Assembly (NCBI RefSeq): GCF_023515995.1
Contig: NZ_CP097320.1
Location: forward strand, 4,464,001-4,528,000
DNA from: Candidatus Mycobacterium methanotrophicum
Lineage (GTDB): Bacteria; Actinomycetota; Actinomycetes; Mycobacteriales; Mycobacteriaceae
Length of the DNA: 64,000 bases
Direction of reading: 5' to 3'
Below are positions 51,303-59,948 of this stretch, one piece after another; position 1 is the first letter of the stretch; each line of letters opens with the position of its first letter. Below the pieces are notes generated by a model. The model saw nothing but the letters and a program-made list of their open reading frames with translations. It was not told where the DNA came from and did no database searches. The position numbers and the translations under genes are program-made.

Positions 51303-52297
51303 TTTCCATCCTCGGCGGGCAGCGGTTTGGTCACTACGGTGAGGTCGTCGACGCGCCATTGCGCGCCCGAAGAGTTCGCGAAGGTCACCCGCACCGTGGC
51401 GCTGATGGGGCGCTCCTTACCCGGATCGCCGCGCTCACCTTGCAGGAACAGCAGCATCGTCGCGCGATGCGGCGACGCCGAAAGCACTGAGCTGTCGGTC
51501 ACCCAGTATTCGTTGGGGACCAGCTTGGCCTTCTGCACCGCCTGCTGTTGGGTCACCAGTTGTTCGCGGTATTTGTCGGTCGTCAGCGACTGGGCGCGGG
51601 TGAAATCGTCCTGCAACGACTTCGGGTCATACGTCAGCATCTGTTTGACAATCTTGGGTCCCTGCAGCGCGATCTGCGCGCGGGCCACCTCGGTCGCCCG
51701 GTCATGTTGGTACACCACCAGATAGCTCACCGCGGCACCGGAGACGCACAGCAGCGCTGCGGTCAGGAAAACCACCGCCACCAGCGCCGGTACGTTTCGC
51801 GGCAGCCGTCGCAGCTCCGCCCGCCGAACCTCGGTGCGCACCAGCATGTCGGCAAAGGTGCGCCGACGCTGATCCCACAGGGGCCACAGCCAACCCACGA
51901 ACACCGACACGGTATCGAGTAGGTGCGCCAGGTCACGCATCAGCAGCCGCCACGGCCCGACCGCGGCGCCGTCGCCGCTCCGCACAACCGCGATGCCCAA
52001 GGCGGCGCGGCCCAGGCTCCACCCGGTGATCGAGGGCAACAGCGAGCGGCTGCCGGCGGTCAGCAATATCACAAGCCCGCCCGCCGAGACACACGACCAC
52101 CACCACACGCCGCGGAGCGGCACGGTTAAGGCGGCCAACGCCATCGTCGTCACCACGGCGGCGCCGGGTAGCACGTCGACGGCCAACGCGACCGCGCGGA
52201 TCCACCACGGTGCCGGCGCGTTGACCACTATCTCTTCGACTTCCTGAGGCGCGTCCGGGCTCGACGAGATCTCACGGTCGGCGACCGAAACCGTCAC
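51299..52297 (-). CDS. RDD-domain Mce-associated membrane protein (Rv0176 homologue)
   Basis: 332 residues (Rv0176 about 322) from GTG 52297 in a GTGA overlap. The N-terminal half is an RDD domain with three or four helices (PWWIRAVALAVDVLPGAAVV, RSLLPSITGWSLGRAALGIA and WPLWDQRRRTFADMLVRTEV with the Arg/Asp residues). A further helix (ALVAVVFLTAALLCVSGAAV) leads to a Mam-like periplasmic domain (DPKSLQDDFTRAQSLTTDKY, VRVTFANSSGAQWRVDDLTV). It combines an RDD module with a Mam domain, as in other mce operons. Confidence 0.9.
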   Translation of the reverse strand: MTVSVADREISSSPDAPQEVEEIVVNAPAPWWIRAVALAVDVLPGAAVVTTMALAALTVPLRGVWWWSCVSAGGLVILLTAGSRSLLPSITGWSLGRAALGIAVVRSGDGAAVGPWRLLMRDLAHLLDTVSVFVGWLWPLWDQRRRTFADMLVRTEVRRAELRRLPRNVPALVAVVFLTAALLCVSGAAVSYLVVYQHDRATEVARAQIALQGPKIVKQMLTYDPKSLQDDFTRAQSLTTDKYREQLVTQQQAVQKAKLVPNEYWVTDSSVLSASPHRATMLLFLQGERGDPGKERPISATVRVTFANSSGAQWRVDDLTVVTKPLPAEDGK

Positions 52298-52992
52298 TTG
52301 GCCACCTGGTCGAGTCTGGCAATTTTGTACTGGCCGTCGTCGCGTGCCATCTTTACCCGCAACCGGTAGCCGTACTCCTGACCCTGCGCTGCGACGTTGT
52401 CGACCTTGACGCGGACTGCCACCAGCAGGTCCACCGAACCGTCGGCGTAATGGCGTTCCACCGCCGCGCGCATATCCGACACCTGAATGTGGACATTGGC
52501 AGCCTGGTAACCTTGCACGAGCATGCCGTCGCTGTACAACGCGGCTTGCGCACCGAAATCACCGGTCGAGCATTCGATGATCTTCTGCGCAGCTGCGGGC
52601 AACGCGGCGGCGTCGGGCGCCTGTGTTGCCGCGACGCAATCCTTGGCGGCCGCGATGGCCGCCGCGTCGTCGCGGGCGACGGCCTGGCTTTCGTGGTGAG
52701 CGCGCAGCGCAAAGTAGCCGCCCGTCGCAGCGCCTGCCGCCAGCAGCACAAGCACCGCACACACGCCGATCATCCCGCGACGGCGAAGCCGCGACGGCCG
52801 CCGTTCGTTACCCACCGATACCGGCTCTGCGGCTGAGGAATCCGCCGCGGCGCCCTCCCCCTCGAGGTCCAACTGCGGGTCGACTGCCGCCGCGCATACG
52901 TCGTCGGCATTCGTCTCGGGAGCCTCAGTGGTTACCTCGGCGCCGGCCGGGTCGACTAGGTTGAGCCGGCTGGCGCCAGCATCTCCTTCCAT
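52294..52992 (-). CDS. Mce-associated membrane protein (Rv0175 homologue)
   Basis: 232 residues (Rv0175 about 213). It begins at ATG 52992 inside the last codons of mce1F, a 37-base overlap. An acidic N-terminus, one membrane helix (MIGVCAVLVLLAAGAATGGY) and a Mam domain follow: AAAKDCVAATQAPDAAALPA, MRAAVERHYADGSVDLLVAV, QEYGYRLRVKMARDDGQYKI. It starts the four-gene Mce-associated block. Confidence 0.88.
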   Translation of the reverse strand: MEGDAGASRLNLVDPAGAEVTTEAPETNADDVCAAAVDPQLDLEGEGAAADSSAAEPVSVGNERRPSRLRRRGMIGVCAVLVLLAAGAATGGYFALRAHHESQAVARDDAAAIAAAKDCVAATQAPDAAALPAAAQKIIECSTGDFGAQAALYSDGMLVQGYQAANVHIQVSDMRAAVERHYADGSVDLLVAVRVKVDNVAAQGQEYGYRLRVKMARDDGQYKIARLDQVAK

Positions 52993-54515
52993 CCGTCGTC
53001 TCCTATGTTGCTCGAGTTCTCGACGGAGAACCTGACCCCATCTGGACCCACCACCTCGCCGCTCTGCGGACTATAGGTCGCGGCGGGAGGCCTGTTTGGA
53101 GTGTAGATACACGGGTTGGGCTGCTGCCCATTGCACTCGACGTGACCCGATCCGGGCCGCTGCAGCGGGTCGCTTACCGGAGGTGGCGTTCCCGGCAGCC
53201 TGTCGGCTTGCAGCGGGATCATGCCGGTATCGATCGAGGGCGCCGGGATGACCATGCCCGGATTCACCGGCTGATCGCAGCGGGCACCCGGTGCCGGGCA
53301 GTTGCGGATCTGGTTGGGGTCGCCATACCAGGGGTTGGTGCCGAGCGGTACGTAGGGCTTGCTGCTGCGGCAGTCGCGCGGCGTGGCCGCGCGTTTGCCC
53401 GGGACATCCACGCACGGGATGTTGCGTACTCCGCGCACAGCGTTTTGCGCCTCCTGCGGGATCTTGCAGTAGACGTCCGGCAACTCCGCGGGGCTGGTGT
53501 CCGCGGGCGCGCGCCAATGCGATGCCGGGACGTAGCCGGTCAAGCAGGGTGGCGGCGGGTTCAGTAACCCGCCCGGGATGTCCAGCGCGGCACGGTGTTC
53601 ATCCGGCCACTCTGAGGTTATCGTCTGTCCGATCGTGCCATATTGCGGCAGGAACGCCAGGAATGCCTCAAGGTTCTTGTGGTAGCGCTTGCCCATATCG
53701 GCCACGATTGCGGCGTTGGCCAGCGTCTGCGGCAGCGTCTCGCGCACGTCGCCGAGCACCGCGGCAAGCTCGTCGGCCGTCGGCGCCGCCTGGCGCAGGA
53801 TGTTCCTGACCTCCTGGTCCTTTTCAGCGGATTGCGAGGCCAAGGTGTTCAGGTTGCGGGCCCACCGCTCGATCGCGTCACCGGAGTTGGCTTGGCTGTC
53901 CAGGACCGGTCCCGAGTTCACGATGATGTCGTTGATGTCGGAGATGTTGGTTTTGAAGTCACCGGCGATCGCCTGGGTCGCATCGACCAGCCGTTGCAGC
54001 GCCGGGCCCAGCCCGCCAACCGACTCTGCTGTCTCATCCAGCAGCGCGCTGATCTTCTCCTTGGGCAGCACGGCCAATCCTCGGTTGGCGCCGTCCAAGG
54101 CCGGCCCGATCTCAGAGGGTACCGTGCCCTTCGTGATGGTTTGCCCGGGCGAAAAGTAGCGCACCGGTTTGCCTGACGACACCAGGTCGAGGTATTGCTC
54201 ACCGACCGCGGAAACCGAATGCACGTTTGCCGTCGCGTCGACCGGGATCTTGTAGCGGCTGTCGATGCTCATTGTGGCCTGGGCGCCGTTTTCGGTGGGT
54301 TCGACGTCGGTGACCTTGCCGATGGTGACGCCGCGGTAGGTGACGTTGGCCGTGGAATATAGTCCGCCCGACGCCGGCAGGTCGGCCTTGAGCGTGTACT
54401 GACCGATGCCGACCAGGCTGGGAATCCGCAGGTAGTACCAGCCCAGCGTGACCAGGGCGATCACCGTGATGATGCCGAACAGGACCAGCTGGCGTTTGAT
54501 CAATTTAGTCAGCAA
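52956..54515 (-). CDS. mce1F: Mce1F, substrate-binding subunit of the Mce1 importer
   Basis: 519 residues (Rv0174 about 515). TTG 54515 gives MLTKLIKRQL, the family start, and overlaps the stop of mce1E by 7 bases. N-terminal membrane anchor (FGIITVIALVTLGWYY), then the MCE domain (TANVTYRGVTIGKVTDVEPT, ANVHSVSAVGEQYLDLVSSG) and a long helical region. The C-terminal part with conserved cysteines (PPPCLTGYVPASHW, YCKIPQEAQNAVRGVRNIPC) is nearly identical to M. tuberculosis Mce1F. Mce1A-F form a periplasmic tunnel carrying fatty acids to the YrbE1A/B permease. Confidence 0.95.
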   Translation of the reverse strand: MLTKLIKRQLVLFGIITVIALVTLGWYYLRIPSLVGIGQYTLKADLPASGGLYSTANVTYRGVTIGKVTDVEPTENGAQATMSIDSRYKIPVDATANVHSVSAVGEQYLDLVSSGKPVRYFSPGQTITKGTVPSEIGPALDGANRGLAVLPKEKISALLDETAESVGGLGPALQRLVDATQAIAGDFKTNISDINDIIVNSGPVLDSQANSGDAIERWARNLNTLASQSAEKDQEVRNILRQAAPTADELAAVLGDVRETLPQTLANAAIVADMGKRYHKNLEAFLAFLPQYGTIGQTITSEWPDEHRAALDIPGGLLNPPPPCLTGYVPASHWRAPADTSPAELPDVYCKIPQEAQNAVRGVRNIPCVDVPGKRAATPRDCRSSKPYVPLGTNPWYGDPNQIRNCPAPGARCDQPVNPGMVIPAPSIDTGMIPLQADRLPGTPPPVSDPLQRPGSGHVECNGQQPNPCIYTPNRPPAATYSPQSGEVVGPDGVRFSVENSSNIGDDGWKEMLAPAGST

Positions 54516-55666
54516 TTGCGGTCCCCCCTTTCGATGAGCTGTCCGCCGGGCGCGTCGTTGGGGTTCGGCGTGTACCGGACGTCGGGAATCATCTGCTCCG
54601 GGTCATGGCCGAACGACTGCTCGAGCGCGCGCAACGCCCCCGAAAATCCGGTCCCGGTGAGGAACGCGTTGTCGGTGGCGGAGTAGGTCAAGTCGGCCAG
54701 GAAGGAGAGGTTGATGTAGTCGCCGCGGATCGACTTCGGGGCGGCGTCGGTCGGCCAAACTGTGAAGAGCCACTTCAGCGCGTCGGGCAGATAGGGTGCG
54801 CCCTTGACGAGTTCCTTCAGAGGGCACTGCAGCGTCTGCAGGTTCTGGTGAAGGTTGCCCCGCGTGGGACGCACATATTGGTCGGTGACCGCGCTGAGCC
54901 GGCCCACCGCGTCGCTCGCATTGATGAAGTCGCGCAGATAGCCCGGATCCGCGAGATGCTTGATCAGCGGCGGCGCCTCGGCGAAGACCCGGTCCAGGAC
55001 ATCCGCCCGGCTGCCCACGTAGCTCAACAGCCGGTTGGCGGAATCGATGGCGTGGTTGATGTCGTCGCGCTGCTGGTTGAGCTGGTCGGTAAAGGTGTCC
55101 AGCTTGCCGAGCAGGGCGCGGATCTGCGGGGCCCGCCCCTTCACGATGCTGTAGACCTCGTTCGTGAGCGATTCCACGTTCGGGACACCGCCGCCGCGCA
55201 GAATCAGGGACAGGCTGGCCAGCACCTGCTCGATACTGGGAAACGTCGAGGAGTGGTTCAGCGGGATGGTGTCGCCGTCCTTCAGCGGCTGCGGCGACGG
55301 ATTCTGAGGCGCTGCCAGTTCCACATGCTGAGAGCCCAACAGGCTGGTCTGCCCGATCTTGGCGGTGGTGTTTTTCGGTAACTTGATGCTCTTGTCCAGG
55401 CCCAACGTCAGCGTCGGGACCCAGTTGTTCAGGTTGATCGCGCGGACCGAGCCGACCCAGACGTCGGCCACCAGCACCCTGCTGTTGCCGTTGAGCGCCA
55501 GCGTGTCCGGCATCTGCGCGTAGACGGTGTAGGAGTTGCCACCGCTGCCCGGAACGCCGGGAATCGACATATTGGAGATGCCGCGCCAACCGCACGAGCT
55601 CAACATTAGTGCGCAGGCCAGCAGGGCCGTCCCCTGCCACATGCGGTGGCGAAGCAGGGCGATCAC
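54509..55666 (-). CDS. lprK: Mce1E (LprK), lipoprotein subunit of the Mce1 importer
   Basis: 385 residues (Rv0173 about 390) from GTG 55666, which overlaps the mce1D stop as GTGA; the frame further upstream is not used. The signal peptide ends in a clear lipobox, LMLSSC, so the Cys near residue 25 is lipidated. The MCE domain follows (SRVLVADVWVGSVRAINLNN, TAKIGQTSLLGSQHVELAAP), then helical segments (VNSLTNEVYSIVKGRAP-like region, LNQQRDDINHAIDSANRLLS). It is the only lipoprotein of the six Mce1 subunits and anchors the tunnel in the membrane. Confidence 0.95.
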   Translation of the reverse strand: MIALLRHRMWQGTALLACALMLSSCGWRGISNMSIPGVPGSGGNSYTVYAQMPDTLALNGNSRVLVADVWVGSVRAINLNNWVPTLTLGLDKSIKLPKNTTAKIGQTSLLGSQHVELAAPQNPSPQPLKDGDTIPLNHSSTFPSIEQVLASLSLILRGGGVPNVESLTNEVYSIVKGRAPQIRALLGKLDTFTDQLNQQRDDINHAIDSANRLLSYVGSRADVLDRVFAEAPPLIKHLADPGYLRDFINASDAVGRLSAVTDQYVRPTRGNLHQNLQTLQCPLKELVKGAPYLPDALKWLFTVWPTDAAPKSIRGDYINLSFLADLTYSATDNAFLTGTGFSGALRALEQSFGHDPEQMIPDVRYTPNPNDAPGGQLIERGDRNC

Positions 55667-57318
55667 TGTCCCGGTCCTGCCGATGAGGCCGCCTCGGCGG
55701 GCGGCGGCGGGCCGGCCGGTGCAGGTGCCGGTCCCGGCGACCCGGCCACGGGAGCAGGCGTCGGGGGCACCGGGCCCGGGATTACGTTCGGTCCGGGCGG
55801 TGGCGGCGGTATCGGCGCCTGGCCGGGTGGCTGGCCGACGTACGGCAACGGGCCCGGCTCCTCGTTGTAGGCGTTCGGGGGTCCCGGCGGCGTCTGCTGT
55901 CCCGGTATTAGTGCTGGTGTGGCATCCGGGCCGCCCATGAGTTCGGCCAACGAATCCGGGGTCAGCAGGCCCTCCGTGACGGGGTCCACCTGAACTCCTT
56001 GCATCCCCGGTGCGACGATCCAACCGTGCTGAGTATTGCGGTGCGAGGTCGGCGTGTCCGGCACCCAGATCCCGGGGACGGTGCTGTCCTTATACCCGTT
56101 CGGCGGCTGCAGCCGCGGCTCAGAGTAGCCGACCTCCTTGGGCAGCACCTGGGCCGTGGTGGCTATGTTCAAGGTGAACGGCTGGTAGTTGAACTTGATC
56201 GCATCGAGGATCGGCGTCAAGTATTGCGCACACAGTTCGGCGGAATCTTGGTAGCCGAGCCGGCTGCCGGCTTGTATCGGGCCGCAAACCCAGAGCAGCG
56301 GGTTGGCGGGCAGGGCCCCGACAAGGAAGGTGATGGTATCGGCGAGCAGGGCGCCATTTGCCGGGTGGTAGAAATTATTGCCGTTCGAGAACAAAGTCGG
56401 GAAGATGTGCAGGCCGGTCTCCAACCCATTCAGCGGCTCCGGCTGGACCAGGGTGGTGGTCACGTCGGCGAGGTTGTTGACGTCATGTGCCAGCACTTCG
56501 CGGTTCTTGGCCAAAAACGGGCGCAGCGTGGGCAGCAGATTGTCCAGCTGCTGTATCGCATTGGCGACACCGCGGTCGGAGTGCGTGAGCCTATCGGTGA
56601 CCTGCGCCAGGTTCTGGTTCAATGCGACGAACTGCTGGTCGTCGGCATGCAGCGCGTTGACGAATAGCGCGAGACTGCGCGCCACCCCGAAGAAGTCGCC
56701 GCGACCCTCGTTCAACGCGGTCAGCGCCTGCGACAGGTCGGTGAGCGTGGTGTTGATCTGTTTACCCTTGCCGGACAGCCCGTTGGCGAACGCTTCGATG
56801 GCGTCGCCGAACGGCCCCTTGGGCTCCTGGGGTGTGGGGCCAAGTTTGTCGATGAGGTTGCTGAAGCTGTCGCGCAGCGCGTCCCACTCCGTCGGCACCT
56901 GGGTGCGGTCGATCGGGATCACCGCGTTGTCCGCCAGCACCGGGCCGCCTTTGTACGGCGGCTCCAATTGGATGTTGCGCGCCGCGACCAGGTTGGGGTT
57001 GAGGATCACCGCTGTGGCGTTGGCCGGCACCTTGTACTTGTTGTTGTAGTGGAAGGTCACCTTCATCTTGTCGCCGGCCGACTCGACCTTGTCGATCGCA
57101 CCCACCTGGATGCCCATGATCCGGACCTCGTCGCCGGAATAAAGGGAGTTCGCCTCCGGGAAGTAGGCGACCACGGTGTTATTGACCAGCTTTTGGTAGA
57201 GCTCACGGCCGACGAAGGCGGCGACGAGCGCCAGCACGATAACCAGCGAGCCGATGATCACCGACGCGCGCGATAGCTTGGGGAGCCGCAGATTGCGGAT
57301 ATCGAAGACCGTGCTCAC
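55663..57318 (-). CDS. mce1D: Mce1D, subunit of the Mce1 importer
   Basis: 551 residues (Rv0172 about 530), GTG 57318. Anchor helix (VIIGSLVIVLALVAAFVGRE), MCE domain (YFPEANSLYSGDEVRIMGIQ; NPNLVAARNIQLEPPYKGGP), and a long alpha-helical needle segment to about residue 290. A conserved C-terminal domain follows (FYHPANGALLADTITFLVGA; LLWVCGPIQAGSRLGYQDSA). The last 90 residues are Pro/Gly-rich (PPPPPGPNVIPGPVPPTPAP), a disordered tail somewhat longer than in M. tuberculosis. Seven bases separate its start from the mce1C stop, and GTGA couples it to lprK. Confidence 0.95.
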   Translation of the reverse strand: MSTVFDIRNLRLPKLSRASVIIGSLVIVLALVAAFVGRELYQKLVNNTVVAYFPEANSLYSGDEVRIMGIQVGAIDKVESAGDKMKVTFHYNNKYKVPANATAVILNPNLVAARNIQLEPPYKGGPVLADNAVIPIDRTQVPTEWDALRDSFSNLIDKLGPTPQEPKGPFGDAIEAFANGLSGKGKQINTTLTDLSQALTALNEGRGDFFGVARSLALFVNALHADDQQFVALNQNLAQVTDRLTHSDRGVANAIQQLDNLLPTLRPFLAKNREVLAHDVNNLADVTTTLVQPEPLNGLETGLHIFPTLFSNGNNFYHPANGALLADTITFLVGALPANPLLWVCGPIQAGSRLGYQDSAELCAQYLTPILDAIKFNYQPFTLNIATTAQVLPKEVGYSEPRLQPPNGYKDSTVPGIWVPDTPTSHRNTQHGWIVAPGMQGVQVDPVTEGLLTPDSLAELMGGPDATPALIPGQQTPPGPPNAYNEEPGPLPYVGQPPGQAPIPPPPPGPNVIPGPVPPTPAPVAGSPGPAPAPAGPPPPAEAASSAGPGQ

Positions 57319-57324
57319 CTCCGG

Positions 57325-58914
57325 TTACCTCCCCGCGGTGGCGCCACCACCGCCGCCTGGCTGACTGTTGCCGCCCAGGCCGGGCGGGATGAACGGCGCC
57401 GGCAGCTGGTTGCCTGGTCCCGGTGGCGCTGGTGGCCCCGGCGGCAGTCCCGGCGCGAACGTCGACGGCGGTGGGGCCGGGCCGGCCGGGGCCAGGCCCT
57501 CGGTACGCGCCCCCGGTGGCGCGTTGGGCGGCAGCGGCACCGGGGTGCCCGGAACGTCCGGAGCCGGCTCGCCCGGCCGCCCAGCGATCGGGATCCCGGG
57601 TGTGGGCGGCAAACCGTTAGGGTTCGGCGGCGACGTCAGCACGTCCGGGTAGTCCGTCTGGCCGCCCGGGAGGCCGAACGGCCCCAGTCCGTTTCCTGCG
57701 CACGGCAGCGGGCTGATGGGGCTGGGGAACGCGCCGGCCGCCGGTGCATACGAGCACGGCGAACCCGGCGCCACCGCCGGCCCGGGGTGCTCCGGGGTGC
57801 CTTCCAGCAGCGTCGGCGCCGGCGGCGGCGCGCCGTTGGGGAACCGGGTGCCGTTGGGGTCGGGGTAGCGGAAGGCCGGCAGCCCGGCATTGCGCCAGAA
57901 CTCCTCGGGCGAGATCCCGCGCTTCTTGAGCGCAGCATCGAGCCACGGTTGGGTAAATTGGTAGGCCATGCCGTTGAAAAAATTATTCGTCGCCGACACT
58001 TTGAAGTACGGTCCCGACGCGACGGTCTCGTTGAAGATTGTCCAGAATTTAGCGCCCTGGACAAACACATCCGCCAAGTCGTTTTTGCGGTCCCGTAGCA
58101 GGTCGCTGACTGTGCGCAGCTGTTCTAGCACGTGATTCAGATTCGGGTTGTCGTTGATCAGCCCTTGCAGCTGGGCTGAGACGTTCGCGACGTTACCCAG
58201 CAGCGCGTCGATGGCCTGGCCGCGCTGGTTGACCGCGGCCAGCAGCGTCTTGGTGTTGACCAGTAGCCGGTCGACCTGCTCGCTGCGGTCGCCGAGCACA
58301 CTGGCCACCTGGTTGGCTTGCGCTAGTAGGTGTTTGATCTGCCCGTCGCGTTTACCGATGGTGTCGGAGAACTTGGCCACCCCGTCGAGGGCAGCGCTCA
58401 AATGCGGGTGAGTCTCTTCGACGGTCTGCGACAACACCTTCAGCGAGCGCTTGACGGTATCGATGTCCCAGCCGGCGGCGGCCTTGGTGGTGTCGAAGAT
58501 AGCGTCGTAGATCTGATACGGAGTCGCGCTGTGGCCCAAGGGCAACACACCGCCGGGCCGCAGTGGGTGCGTGCCCCGCGGTTCGACCTCGAGCACTTTT
58601 TTGCCCAGAATGGTCTCGGTCTTGACGGCCACCCGGCTTTCGCTGCCAATGGTGTTGCCGCCGGTCGTGAACTTGACCACGATGTGGTCACCGTCGATCT
58701 TCAGCGCCTCCACATCGCCGACAGTCATCCCGGCGATGCGGACCTTGTCGCCCTTGCTCAGCTGGCCGCTGTCGGTGAACTCCGCGTAGTAGGTCGGCTT
58801 GGCGAACAACATCGGCACACTCGAATAACTTTGGCCAACGGCGGTGACGAGAACGATCACTATGAGGCCCATGAGCCCGATCTGAAGCCGGTTAGCGGGT
58901 TCCAGCGTTCTCAT
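57325..58914 (-). CDS. mce1C: Mce1C, subunit of the Mce1 importer
   Basis: 529 residues (Rv0171 about 515) from ATG 58914, which overlaps the mce1B stop as ATGA. Anchor helix (LQIGLMGLIVIVLVTAVGQS), MCE domain (YYAEFTDSGQLSKGDKVRIA, GKKVLEVEPRGTHPLRPGGV), and helical stretch (KVLSQTVEETHPHLSAALDG to VFVQGAKFWTIFNETVASGP). The C-terminal region is Pro-rich from about residue 365 to the end (NPNGLPPTPGIPIAGRPGEP, FAPGLPPGPPAPPGPGNQ). Same role in the Mce1 tunnel. Confidence 0.95.
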   Translation of the reverse strand: MRTLEPANRLQIGLMGLIVIVLVTAVGQSYSSVPMLFAKPTYYAEFTDSGQLSKGDKVRIAGMTVGDVEALKIDGDHIVVKFTTGGNTIGSESRVAVKTETILGKKVLEVEPRGTHPLRPGGVLPLGHSATPYQIYDAIFDTTKAAAGWDIDTVKRSLKVLSQTVEETHPHLSAALDGVAKFSDTIGKRDGQIKHLLAQANQVASVLGDRSEQVDRLLVNTKTLLAAVNQRGQAIDALLGNVANVSAQLQGLINDNPNLNHVLEQLRTVSDLLRDRKNDLADVFVQGAKFWTIFNETVASGPYFKVSATNNFFNGMAYQFTQPWLDAALKKRGISPEEFWRNAGLPAFRYPDPNGTRFPNGAPPPAPTLLEGTPEHPGPAVAPGSPCSYAPAAGAFPSPISPLPCAGNGLGPFGLPGGQTDYPDVLTSPPNPNGLPPTPGIPIAGRPGEPAPDVPGTPVPLPPNAPPGARTEGLAPAGPAPPPSTFAPGLPPGPPAPPGPGNQLPAPFIPPGLGGNSQPGGGGGATAGR

Positions 58915-59948
58915 TGCGGCGTGCACCTCCCCGTGGGCTGCTGGAAAAGCCTGACCCGGCGGACCGGACCACCGGGTTGCAGCCCGTTAATAAGGAAGGT
59001 GACATCGCAGACGTAGAAGTTGAAGAAGTCGCCGTAGACACCAGTGCGTCCGAACAGTTTCATCGTCTTCGGTATGTCCTGGATCGTCGTGCTGAGGTCA
59101 TCGCGTTTGTCGATCAGCGGTTGGGCGACTCCCTGCGTGTAGTTGACGGTCTTTTGCAGCAGCGGACGATTCTCGGCGAGCAGGTCTCCCAGCGTTCCGG
59201 CGGCATTGCTGATGTGCGCGAAGTCGTCGGCCAGCGGGTCGGCGTGGTTCTTCAGGCCGGTGATCAGCTTTTCGAAGTTGTCGATGGTCTGGTCGAACTG
59301 CGTGCGATGGCGCACCGTGGTGTCCAGCACGATGTTCAAGTTCTTGACCACCTCGCCGATCGCGTGATCACGCTCGGCGATCGTCGAGGTCAGCTGCGCG
59401 GTTTGGTCGAGGATGTCGTTGATGGTGCCGCCTTGACCCTGGAACACGGTGACGATGGTCGACGCGATGGTGCTGACCTTCTGCGGATCCAGTGCCCGAA
59501 GCAGCGGCTCGAAACCACCGATCAGCGCATCGAGGTCCAGCGCCGGTCGGGTACGTGACAGCGGGATGAACCCGCCCGGCGGCAGAACCCGGTCAGCGCC
59601 CTCGCCTTCACCGCGGGTGAGCTCCAGGTAGCGGTCACCGATCAGGTTGAGATAACGAATCTGGGCGGTCGTGGATTGATACAACCGCAGCGAGCGGTCG
59701 ACGGCGAAGTCGACGTGGGCCCGATGCCCGCCGTCGACGAGCCGGATCTTTTTGACCTTGCCGACCTCGACCCCCGACGCACGGACGAATTGGCCTGTCC
59801 GCATGCCGCTGACGCTGCTGAACTCCGCGGAGTAGGTGTTGGTCCGGTCGAAGCGCATCTGACCGAACACCACCGCGATCATGCCGGTGAAGGCGAGCAG
59901 CACCAGCCCGACAGCGCTGAGTTTGACAGTGGTACCGGTGATTTTCAT
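58911..59948 (-). CDS. mce1B: Mce1B, subunit of the Mce1 importer
   Basis: 345 residues (Rv0170 about 346) from ATG 59948 in an ATGA overlap with mce1A; the frame upstream is not used. Anchor helix (SAVGLVLLAFTGMIAVVFGQ), MCE domain (YSAEFSSVSGMRTGQFVRAS, RYLNLIGDRYLELTRGEGEG), and helical needle (TINDILDQTAQLTSTIAERD). It ends shortly after a conserved C-terminal YVCDVTFLINGLQPGGPVRR and a final Cys. No Pro-rich tail. Confidence 0.96.
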   Translation of the reverse strand: MKITGTTVKLSAVGLVLLAFTGMIAVVFGQMRFDRTNTYSAEFSSVSGMRTGQFVRASGVEVGKVKKIRLVDGGHRAHVDFAVDRSLRLYQSTTAQIRYLNLIGDRYLELTRGEGEGADRVLPPGGFIPLSRTRPALDLDALIGGFEPLLRALDPQKVSTIASTIVTVFQGQGGTINDILDQTAQLTSTIAERDHAIGEVVKNLNIVLDTTVRHRTQFDQTIDNFEKLITGLKNHADPLADDFAHISNAAGTLGDLLAENRPLLQKTVNYTQGVAQPLIDKRDDLSTTIQDIPKTMKLFGRTGVYGDFFNFYVCDVTFLINGLQPGGPVRRVRLFQQPTGRCTPQ

